Shown piece after piece: positions 1-5,630 of a stretch of 5,630 nt of DNA. The notes under the pieces are model-generated. The model made no database searches, was not told where the DNA came from, and saw nothing but the letters and a program-made list of their open reading frames with translations. Numbering within the stretch: the stretch's first letter is position 1; each line of letters opens with the position of its first letter. Both the position numbers and the translations under genes were made by a program. The stretch is from Saprospiraceae bacterium (GTDB lineage: Bacteria > Bacteroidota > Bacteroidia > Chitinophagales > Saprospiraceae): assembly GCA_020630045.1 (NCBI GenBank), contig JAHDCE010000317.1:1-5630 (forward strand). The letters run 5' to 3'.

Positions 1-117
1 TTCCCAAAATAACGATTCGTCTTTCATACAAAAAAAATCGTGATAACATCTATTAAAGAAAAGGTTGACATCAACTATTCCAATATCAAAAAGAAATCCT
101 CTATATTTTATTCCAAA
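1..117. other. Short 5' flank and leader of the Nif3-like gene; outer neighbour unresolved
   Basis: This stretch lies upstream of the first confident start. It could hold the end of a plus-strand gene: one frame is open from base 2 to a tandem TGA-TAA at 41-46, and another from base 3 to TAA at 54-56. It could equally hold the first nine codons of a divergent minus-strand gene starting at 27-25 (MKDESLFWE). The sequence is too short to choose. A run of eight A lies at 30-37, a TTGACA at 65-70, and an imperfect TAnnTTTG-like TATATTTT at 102-109. The spacing between these does not make a convincing promoter. Confidence 0.3.
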
Positions 118-1170
118 ATGAAGATCAAAGAAATCATCGGGTTCCTAGAACAATTCGCCCCCCCTTCTTATCAGGAGAGTTATGACAACTCAGGGCTCAT
201 CGTAGGTGACCGAAATACCAAAGTAACCGGCGCATTAATCTGCCTCGACTCCATAGAATGTGTAATTGACGAAGCCATTAAAAAGAAATGTAACCTCGTC
301 ATAGCCCACCACCCTATCGTATTCAAGGGATTGAAACGATTCAATGGCAAAAACTATGTGGAGCGCACAGTTATGAAAGCCATCAAAAACGATATCGCCA
401 TTTATGCGATCCACACCAATCTGGACAATGTCAGGAAAGGTGTGAACGCTAGAATTTGTGAACGTTTGGGGCTACAAAACCTATCTATTCTTTCTCCAAA
501 AAGAAATCTCAAAAAACTGTCGGCATTCATACCGGTAGAACTCGCGGATGTTCTAAAGAAGGAGTTGTTTGAAAAGAACTTCGGAGCGGACGGCGATCGT
601 TTCCGATTTAGCTATGCCACAGTCGGCGCAGGTACTAATAGCGGACAAGCCGGCCCTAGTATCAAACTTGAAACCATCTTTCCCGAAGATAAAAAGGGAC
701 AATTGATGGGGATTTTGAACAAAGTCCTAGGAGACCCGGCCATTTATGCAGCTGAAATTTCCGACATCGCCACATCAAACCTAGCCGTAGGTTCGGGAAT
801 GATAGGAACATTACCAAAAGAAATCGACACCACAAAATTTCTAAAATCCCTCAAAAAATCCCTAGGAGCCAACTGTGTCAAACACACGGACATTATTTCC
901 AAAACGGTGAAAAAAATCGCAGTATGTGGAGGTTCCGGCGGGTTTTTACTCCATACGGCCATCGCAAAAGGAGCGGATGTTTTCATTACCGCCGACTACA
1001 AATACCATGAATTTTTTGATGCAGACGGCAAAATAGTAATCGCCGATATCGGCCACTATGAAAGCGAACAATTCACTATTGATTTATTGTTTGAGATTAT
1101 TAGTGAAAAATTCACTAACTTTGCGGTCTTTAAAACAGCGGCAATCACCAATCCAGTAAATTATCTCTAG
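118..1170 (+). CDS. Nif3-like (DUF34) dinuclear metal centre protein with PII/CutA-like insert
   Basis: A 350-residue cytosolic protein of the Nif3/YbgI/YqfO family. Members often carry the doubtful label GTP cyclohydrolase I type 2 homolog; the true reaction is not settled. Visible hallmarks are DNSGLIVGD (23-31), the metal-binding pair His64-His65 in AHHPIVFKGL, Asp103 in IHTNLDN, CGGSGG (270-275), TADYKYHEF (291-299), and the C-terminal metal ligands His313 and Glu317 in GHYESE. These five ligands match the di-metal site described for YbgI. Residues about 130-220 form the PII/CutA-like insert of the long YqfO-type subfamily, in shortened and degenerate form. The ATG at 118 is preferred over an in-frame GTG at 40 because MKIKEIIGFLEQFAPPSYQE aligns with the family's normal N-terminus, whereas the 26 extra residues are lysine-rich and unlike it. 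There is no Shine-Dalgarno sequence, as is usual in Bacteroidota. The next gene begins 4 nt after the stop, so co-transcription is likely. Confidence 0.95.
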   Translation: MKIKEIIGFLEQFAPPSYQESYDNSGLIVGDRNTKVTGALICLDSIECVIDEAIKKKCNLVIAHHPIVFKGLKRFNGKNYVERTVMKAIKNDIAIYAIHTNLDNVRKGVNARICERLGLQNLSILSPKRNLKKLSAFIPVELADVLKKELFEKNFGADGDRFRFSYATVGAGTNSGQAGPSIKLETIFPEDKKGQLMGILNKVLGDPAIYAAEISDIATSNLAVGSGMIGTLPKEIDTTKFLKSLKKSLGANCVKHTDIISKTVKKIAVCGGSGGFLLHTAIAKGADVFITADYKYHEFFDADGKIVIADIGHYESEQFTIDLLFEIISEKFTNFAVFKTAAITNPVNYL

Positions 1171-1174
1171 AGAT

Positions 1175-1954
1175 ATGGCTAAGAAAAATGAAACTATTCC
1201 GATTGAGGAAAAATTGAAGAATTTATTCGTACTTCAAAGAGTCGATACCGACTTGGATCAAATCGAAATATTGAAAGGTGAACTTCCAATGGAAGTTCGT
1301 GACTTGGAAGACGAGCTCACAGGCCTTCAAACCCGAATCAACAAATTGAACCAATCTGTCGAAGAGGTGGAAAAAGAGATTTCGGGTCACGAAGGTGCGA
1401 TTGCCGAGGCGAACAGTTCTATCGAAAGGTACAAAACCCAATTGAACGACGTTCGAAACGACCGTGAATTCCAAGCCTTGAACAAGGAAATCGAATTACA
1501 ATCTTTGGATATCCAATTGGCGGAAAAAAGAATCCGCGAAGCAAGAAGGAATATCGAAATCAAAAAGGAATCCTTGGAGAACGCCAATGAGCGTCATGTT
1601 GCCAAGGCTTCCGCGTTAGAAGCGAAGAAGGTAGAACTTGAAACCATCATCGCCAAAACTGAAAAGGACGAAGAGAAGCTCATCAAAAAAAGTGAAAGGG
1701 CACGTAAAAAAATCGAAACGCGTCTATTAGACGCTTACGATAGAATTCGTAAAAACTATCGCAACGGTCTGGCAGTCGTCACTGTCGAAAGGGATGCTTG
1801 CGGCGGTTGTTTCAACAAAATACCACCACAAGTCCAATTGGAAATCGGACAACGCAAAAAAATCATCGCATGTGAACACTGTAGCCGTGTGTTAGTTGAT
1901 GATCACATCATGGATGTCGGTAAAAAACCTAAAGTAGAAGAAGTAGCGGAATAA
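1175..1954 (+). CDS. C4-type zinc ribbon coiled-coil protein (DUF164 / CT398 / HP0958-like)
   Basis: A 259-residue cytosolic protein. Residues about 10-195 are a long, highly charged antiparallel coiled coil rich in Glu, Lys, Arg and Leu. It includes the family-typical stretch NDREFQALNKEIE near the hairpin turn. The C-terminal zinc ribbon uses Cys209 and Cys212 (CGGC), then Cys233 and Cys236 (CEHC), separated by a 20-residue linker containing NKIPPQVQ. All four cysteines are present and the length is typical. The best studied relative, Helicobacter HP0958, is reported to act with sigma-54 and flagellin mRNA, but that role should not be carried over: no flagellar gene is seen here. The ATG lies 4 nt after the Nif3-like stop, with no Shine-Dalgarno sequence, so translation may be coupled. 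This pairing recurs in many bacteria and supports both calls. A strong terminator follows 30 nt downstream. Confidence 0.95.
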   Translation: MAKKNETIPIEEKLKNLFVLQRVDTDLDQIEILKGELPMEVRDLEDELTGLQTRINKLNQSVEEVEKEISGHEGAIAEANSSIERYKTQLNDVRNDREFQALNKEIELQSLDIQLAEKRIREARRNIEIKKESLENANERHVAKASALEAKKVELETIIAKTEKDEEKLIKKSERARKKIETRLLDAYDRIRKNYRNGLAVVTVERDACGGCFNKIPPQVQLEIGQRKKIIACEHCSRVLVDDHIMDVGKKPKVEEVAE

Positions 1955-1983
1955 TCCCGAATTCTATTGTGGGTATGTTAAGG

Positions 1984-2022
1984 GGACTTGAAGGGGGTGT
2001 TAAACCTTTTCAAGTCCTTTTT
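1984..2022 (+). terminator. Rho-independent terminator of the Nif3-zinc ribbon operon
   Basis: GGACTTGAA (1984-1992) pairs perfectly with TTCAAGTCC (2009-2017) around a 16-nt loop. TTTTT (2018-2022) follows at once, and the run continues CTTT. Flanking AAGG can pair further with the start of the T run by A-U and G-U pairs. It lies 30 nt after the zinc-ribbon stop on the same strand, so it should end the two-gene transcript and separate it from the TPR gene. Confidence 0.88.
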
Positions 2023-2054
2023 CTTTGGCAACTCCTAGCACATTCGATTCGTTT

Positions 2055-2070
2055 CAAAGCTATAGCTTTG
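2055..2070 (+). promoter_or_regulatory. 16-bp perfect palindrome overlapping a candidate TAnnTTTG -7 box
   Basis: CAAAGCTATAGCTTTG is perfectly self-complementary. Its right half, TAGCTTTG (2063-2070), matches the Bacteroidota -7 consensus TAnnTTTG exactly. Transcription starting a few bases on would give a leader of roughly 25-30 nt before the ATG at 2103, and the site lies beyond the upstream terminator, where a promoter is needed. Against this, no clear -33 TTG lies at the expected distance (about 2040-2044). Being a palindrome, it offers the same -7 box on the minus strand and could also be an operator for a dimeric regulator. The promoter role is inferred; the palindrome itself is directly seen. 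Confidence 0.5.
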
Positions 2071-2102
2071 TACCAATCTTTCAGCCACATTATTTACAAA
2101 AC

Positions 2103-3590
2103 ATGAAACGATTATTCTTTTGCCTGTTTTTTTCTTGCTTGACAATAATTTCCGCGAAAGCGGAAAAATATTTCGAGTTTACACCCAAAATGAAAAAGGC
2201 ATACCAGGCTGCCATCAGCCTTCGATTTGTAGAAGCCGGCCAACTCGTAGAAGAAATCAAGTCCGAAGACCCGGAAAATGTCATGGTGTACTATGTAGAA
2301 AACTACATCGACTTCCTCCGGATTTATATAGACGAAGACAAGAAAGACTTCCAACGGCTCGAACCCAATAAGGACAAGAGACTTGCACAACTAAAAAAGG
2401 GGGATTCTTCATCTCCGTATTACTTGTTCACCCAAGCAGAAATCAGATTGCACTGGGCAGTCGCCCGTGCCAAATTCGAAGACTATTCCAACGCCGCATT
2501 GGAGGTTCGGAAAGCATTTATTTTATTAGAAAAAAACCAAAAGAAATTCCCGGACTTCATCCCCAACAAAAAAAGTCTGGGCATCCTACACTCCCTAGTC
2601 GGCGCCATTCCTCCCAATTATAGATGGATGGCAAAATTAGCGGGTATGAACGGCAGTATCTCGCAAGGACAAGAAGAGATCAAAGAAGTAGTTGATCATG
2701 CACGACACCATGATTTCATATTCGAAGAAGAAACGGTCATCATGTATGCGCTGCTACTCCAACACATCGGTAACGATAGTAGAGGAGCTTGGGACATCAT
2801 CCGATCAGGCAACTTGGACGGCACTCAAAATCCGTTGGTTTGTTTCGCCCAAGCTAGCGTCGCCATGCACTCGGGCCGTTCAAAAGAGGCGATTACCGTC
2901 CTGCAAAACCGGCCTAAAGGAAAACAATACCATCCCTTCTATTTCCTCGATTATCAATTGGGAATGGCAAAATTGTACCGCCAAGATGCGGACGCCGCAT
3001 TTTACATGAACAAATACGCCAACAATTTCAAAGGTCGCTTCTACATCAAAGAATGTTACCAGAGGATTGCTTGGCACTACCTCCTACAAGGAGACAAGGA
3101 TGGTTACAAGCAAAATATGTTCAATGTCAAAAAACGAGGAAAGGCATTGACCGATGCCGATAAAAAAGCACTCAAAGCCGCGCAACAAGGCCTTATCCCG
3201 AATGCGGATTTACTTCGTGCCAGATTGTTATTCGATGGCGGACATTATTCCAAGGCCCTCGATCACCTCAACCGATTCTCAGAGTCTGATTTCGAAGAGG
3301 AAAAAGACCGCTTGGAGTTCCTTTACAGGAAGGGACGAATCCTCCAAGCTTCAGGCAAAGATGATGATGCCCTCGACCTCTTCAAAACTACCATTTCGCA
3401 AGGAAGGGACAAGCCTTATTATTTTGCTTGCAACTCGGCTCTACAAGCAGGAATCATAAAAGAAAACAACAAGGAATACGATTCCGCTAGAGCCTTTTTC
3501 AATACTTGTTTGGACATGAGTCCATCAGAATATAAGTCCAGTCTTCACGGATTGGCCAAAGCCGGCTTAAGCCGAATTAAGGGCAAATAA
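2103..3590 (+). CDS. Secreted tetratricopeptide-repeat protein, conserved in Bacteroidota, function unknown
   Basis: A 495-residue protein with a clear Sec signal peptide: MKR, a hydrophobic core, and AKA at 18-20 as the likely signal peptidase I site before Glu21. Two cysteines in the signal (7 and 12) do not sit in a good lipobox, so a soluble periplasmic or secreted protein is favoured. The rest is almost wholly helical. TPR-like units are clearest at about 243-272, 367-400, 404-437 (YRKGRILQASGKDDDALDLF) and 444-478 (with the terminal P of LDMSP). A block at 149-184 (FIPNKKSLGILHSLVGAIPP, then NYRW and AGMNG) matches what I recall of a Bacteroidota-only conserved TPR family. TPRs normally bind protein partners; no enzymatic motif, transmembrane segment or C-terminal sorting domain is seen. 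The ATG at 2103 is chosen over an in-frame TTG at 2025 because the signal peptide begins there and the TTG codon lies within the T-rich tail of the preceding terminator. The leader is A/T-rich without Shine-Dalgarno. Confidence 0.88.
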   Translation: MKRLFFCLFFSCLTIISAKAEKYFEFTPKMKKAYQAAISLRFVEAGQLVEEIKSEDPENVMVYYVENYIDFLRIYIDEDKKDFQRLEPNKDKRLAQLKKGDSSSPYYLFTQAEIRLHWAVARAKFEDYSNAALEVRKAFILLEKNQKKFPDFIPNKKSLGILHSLVGAIPPNYRWMAKLAGMNGSISQGQEEIKEVVDHARHHDFIFEEETVIMYALLLQHIGNDSRGAWDIIRSGNLDGTQNPLVCFAQASVAMHSGRSKEAITVLQNRPKGKQYHPFYFLDYQLGMAKLYRQDADAAFYMNKYANNFKGRFYIKECYQRIAWHYLLQGDKDGYKQNMFNVKKRGKALTDADKKALKAAQQGLIPNADLLRARLLFDGGHYSKALDHLNRFSESDFEEEKDRLEFLYRKGRILQASGKDDDALDLFKTTISQGRDKPYYFACNSALQAGIIKENNKEYDSARAFFNTCLDMSPSEYKSSLHGLAKAGLSRIKGK

Positions 3591-3595
3591 TGATT

Positions 3596-3652
3596 TTAAG
3601 TACCCGGCCATAAATAATCATATTCCCTGATTATTTATGGCCGGGTACTTAA
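3596..3652 (+). terminator. Perfect 25-bp inverted repeat (long hairpin) after the TPR gene; possible terminator
   Basis: Arms at 3596-3620 (TTAAGTACCCGGCC, then ATAAATAATCA) and 3628-3652 are exact reverse complements over 25 bp, separated by the 7-nt loop TATTCCC. The outer half is G+C-rich (GTACCCGGCC) and the loop-proximal half is A+T-rich. It begins 5 nt after the TPR gene's TAA and ends 73 nt before the next ATG. No T tract follows on either strand (plus continues GGGCGTAC), so it is not a textbook rho-independent terminator. It may still terminate or attenuate transcription, protect the 3' end of the upstream mRNA, or be a dispersed palindromic repeat. The hairpin is certain; its role is inferred. 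Confidence 0.6.
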
Positions 3653-3725
3653 GGGCGTACAACCAATCCTAAAAGAATATCATTATAAGACCAAAGGATT
3701 TATCCAATTATCAAATGCCAACAAT

Positions 3726-5147
3726 ATGAGATGGACTTCTTTCATACTACTTTTCGGCCTTGCATTTTGCTTGAAGGCACAGGTGGCGACCATCTCCGAC
3801 CCCATTGATCTCCGCCAGGACGAAGATTTTGAAATCATGGGTCGCGTAGGCGAATATACGATGGTGATCAAGGATCTTTCCGAGGGTTCTACCATTTATG
3901 CATTCGATGCATACATGAAAAAGAAATGGGAACAAAAAGTAGTCTTGGATAAAGCCCGCCACTCTGTTTTGGGCAGTCTGGCCCATTCGGATTATTTCAC
4001 TGTTTTTTTCCAATACAAAATCAAGGGGAGGAGCTTGGTCAAAGCTCATAAATATGATGTCAGCGGGGCTTTGGTAGATTCTACCGTGGTCGTGAATTAT
4101 GGCAAACGCCCCTTCGCTCCGGAAGCGGAAATGACCTATTCGCATGATAAAACGAAAGCTTTATTTTTTGCTGTAACGGGCGAACGGAAAATAGAGGCGG
4201 CATCATTTGATGCGGAAAGAATGACAACACTCTGGAAAGATGAAATCGGCACGGGTGAAATGAACACTTCCAAACACCTCTTCCAAATCCTTCAAAACAA
4301 CAAGGGGGATATGCTTTGTATTTTCAACAAAGACAACATCCGCTCGGGTAGGGATAAAAACCGATTCGTCGTCCTGCATCGGACTTCCCAAGGTAGATAC
4401 ACCATCAATATTCCCCTAAAGGGAAAATTGTTTTATGACGCCCTCTTCGAATTCGACAACAAAAATAACCAACTCGTAGGCGTCGGATTATATGACGATA
4501 GAAGGATGTCTAGAATCAAAGGAGCTTTTTACCTGAACCTAGACATGGCAAATCAAGAGAAGCAAATCTTGAACTACCAGCCATTTTCGACAAATTTCAT
4601 TTCTGCCATCACAGGAAAAGAAGCGGATGAAAACTCTACTTTCGGCAACTCTTACATCAATGACATCGTACTGAAAAGCAATGGGGGACTCGTACTCGCC
4701 TTCGAGCGCTTCAAACACATCAATTCGACATTGGAACCCGGATTCAACAGGCCTTCCGTCGGCGGCTTCAGCGACAGGTCACGAACAGAGTTCAATTATG
4801 ATGATATCATCTTGGTTTCCCTTTCCCCTTCCGGGGAAATCGACTGGCATGAGATATTGTACAAAAGACAATATTCAAGGGATGATGACGCCGCTCAATC
4901 TTCCTTTTTCTTGATGAAAACACCAAAGTCGTTAAGGTGCATTTTTAATGATGATATCAAGCAAGAAAACACGGTCAGTGAATACATACTCAATCGAGGC
5001 GGAACCAAAGAAAGAAAAAGCCTTCTCGATACGGAAGGGTATAATGTATTATTGCAATTCAAATACGGAACACAAGTAGCCGCAAACGAAATATTAATCC
5101 CTTCCATCAAAAGGAAAAGCCTCAAAATCGTCAGAATCAAATATTAA
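3726..5147 (+). CDS. Secreted protein of unknown function, probably beta-propeller-like
   Basis: A 473-residue exported protein that I do not recognise by name. The N-terminus MRWTSFILLFGLAFCLKA is a Sec signal peptide with likely cleavage after Ala18. Cys15 is not in a lipobox, so it is probably not a lipoprotein. The mature part is rich in alternating hydrophobic strands and turns. Three segments share the pattern of a blade edge strand ending in Trp: TIYAFDAYMKKKW (56-68), AASFDAERMTTLW (158-170) and IILVSLSPSGEIDW (361-374). These recall the degenerate PQQ-like blade motif (LDxxTGxxxW), so a propeller fold is inferred, not proven. No catalytic motif, membrane helix or obvious type IX sorting domain is seen; the protein ends KIVRIKY. 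The upstream gap carries the long hairpin and no clear promoter, so it may be read through from the TPR gene or have its own unrecognised promoter. Its stop overlaps the convergent gene's stop. Confidence 0.82.
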   Translation: MRWTSFILLFGLAFCLKAQVATISDPIDLRQDEDFEIMGRVGEYTMVIKDLSEGSTIYAFDAYMKKKWEQKVVLDKARHSVLGSLAHSDYFTVFFQYKIKGRSLVKAHKYDVSGALVDSTVVVNYGKRPFAPEAEMTYSHDKTKALFFAVTGERKIEAASFDAERMTTLWKDEIGTGEMNTSKHLFQILQNNKGDMLCIFNKDNIRSGRDKNRFVVLHRTSQGRYTINIPLKGKLFYDALFEFDNKNNQLVGVGLYDDRRMSRIKGAFYLNLDMANQEKQILNYQPFSTNFISAITGKEADENSTFGNSYINDIVLKSNGGLVLAFERFKHINSTLEPGFNRPSVGGFSDRSRTEFNYDDIILVSLSPSGEIDWHEILYKRQYSRDDDAAQSSFFLMKTPKSLRCIFNDDIKQENTVSEYILNRGGTKERKSLLDTEGYNVLLQFKYGTQVAANEILIPSIKRKSLKIVRIKY

Positions 5148-5630
5148 TCAAAATATCCTACCCTATCCCGAAACGGAATATCGGAAAATGAAAATCCGGA
5201 GACTTTCTTGACCGCAGTATCGTCATTGTCTTGTAACAATCGGATGGGGTTGGCCAAAACAGCGGTTTCACAACTTCCGGAAACCGTTTTCGCATCGCCG
5301 TCTATCGAAAATTCTCCTGACGCGACTACATTACTATTGAGTGCGGCAATCGCTTTACTAAATACATAAGTCTTATCGCCGGAGTCGTCACCGGGCCCTG
5401 AATAACCCAATTCTAATATCGCTTTGGATTTCACTTCAAATTGTAGCCAGACTTTCGAGCCTACCGATTCATCCCAAAAAGTCAAAGTCATCACCGTGAT
5501 TTTTTCCTTTCCATTCCCCACTTCGCTCAGCAATGCCAAATGACGATTGTATTTAAAGGTGTTTCCATCAATTTTACCTAATTCTCCGGGCGTGGAGGGA
5601 GGTACGGCCGCTGTTGATGAAGACTGATTC
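5144..5630 (-). CDS. Partial gene, probable exported protein or lipoprotein of Bacteroidota type (5' end outside window)
   Basis: The minus-strand frame is open from the right edge (codon at 5629-5627) to TAA at 5146-5144, giving 161 visible C-terminal residues. The first in-frame alternative start, TTG at 5539, is not believed, because protein-like sequence continues upstream of it. The visible part begins with a Ser/Thr/Pro/Ala-rich linker (NQSSSTAAVPPSTPG) and then a beta-rich domain starting GKIDGNTFKYNRH. The domain includes ITVMTLTFWDES and ends RDRVGYFD. A flexible linker followed by a 'GxIDGxxF' strand is common in Bacteroidota lipoproteins just after the lipidated cysteine, but the signal peptide lies outside the window, so export is inferred. 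No enzymatic motif is seen. It converges on the propeller-like gene, and the two stops overlap by 4 bp. No terminator is visible for it within the neighbour's coding end. Confidence 0.7.
   Translation of the reverse strand, partial: NQSSSTAAVPPSTPGELGKIDGNTFKYNRHLALLSEVGNGKEKITVMTLTFWDESVGSKVWLQFEVKSKAILELGYSGPGDDSGDKTYVFSKAIAALNSNVVASGEFSIDGDAKTVSGSCETAVLANPIRLLQDNDDTAVKKVSGFSFSDIPFRDRVGYFD

Noticed and set aside
1..27. Possible start of a divergent minus-strand gene (MKDESLFWE)
   Set aside because: Only nine codons are visible, and two plus-strand frames are equally open here, so it cannot be annotated as a gene.
65..109. TTGACA (65-70) with TATATTTT (102-109) as a promoter for the Nif3 operon
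   Set aside because: The spacing is too long for either the Bacteroidota -33/-7 pair or a classical -35/-10 pair, and the -7 match is imperfect.
40..117. GTG-initiated N-terminal extension of the Nif3-like protein
   Set aside because: The 26 added residues do not resemble the family, whereas the sequence from ATG 118 aligns with the normal N-terminus.
744..986. Minus-strand frame of 80 codons opposite the Nif3-like gene
   Set aside because: Antisense shadow of strongly conserved coding sequence; no family resemblance.
2025..2102. TTG-initiated extension of the TPR protein
   Set aside because: It would start in the terminator's T-rich tail and bury a clear signal peptide that begins at ATG 2103.
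2692..3009. Plus-strand 105-codon frame within the TPR gene
   Set aside because: Out-of-frame shadow with Ser/Thr/Lys-rich, non-protein-like composition; the TPR frame is continuous through it.
3563..3574. 12-bp palindrome CGGCTTAAGCCG at the end of the TPR gene
   Set aside because: Short, inside coding sequence, and plausible by chance; no supporting context beyond being near the larger hairpin.
3747..4145. 132-codon minus-strand open frame
   Set aside because: It lies wholly inside the propeller-like gene in the antisense direction, has no signal, domain or sensible start context, and its composition is that of an antisense shadow.

Overview
The window looks like ordinary chromosomal DNA from a member of the Bacteroidota. 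The evidence is a Nif3-like gene followed directly by a C4 zinc-ribbon coiled-coil gene, moderate A+T content, no Shine-Dalgarno sequence before any start, a TAnnTTTG-type promoter candidate, and proteins whose only relatives I recognise are Bacteroidota conserved hypotheticals. I cannot place it below phylum with confidence; Saprospiria or Cytophagia would fit. No mobile element, CRISPR array, tRNA or rRNA is visible, and codon use looks even across the genes.

Layout. Bases 1-117 are a short leader region whose outer neighbour cannot be resolved. Genes at 118-1170 (Nif3/DUF34 dinuclear-metal protein with a PII/CutA-like insert) and 1175-1954 (coiled coil plus C4 zinc ribbon) are 4 nt apart and almost certainly one operon, closed by a rho-independent terminator at 1984-2022. 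A 16-bp perfect palindrome at 2055-2070 carries a Bacteroidota-type -7 box and lies just before a secreted TPR protein gene (2103-3590). Five bases after that gene is a perfect 25-bp inverted repeat (3596-3652) with no T tract. A secreted, probably beta-propeller-like protein of unknown function follows (3726-5147). A convergent gene on the minus strand (5144 to beyond 5630), probably encoding an exported protein or lipoprotein, shares its stop-codon bases with it.

How the genes work together. The first pair is a cytosolic unit that recurs across bacterial phyla, with no settled biochemical role. The other three products are predicted or suspected to be exported, so the right-hand two thirds of the window is an envelope-protein neighbourhood. 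Nothing in the sequence shows that they form one system. The most notable non-coding signals are the long hairpin and the promoter-overlapping palindrome. I found no convincing sign of an undescribed multi-gene system.
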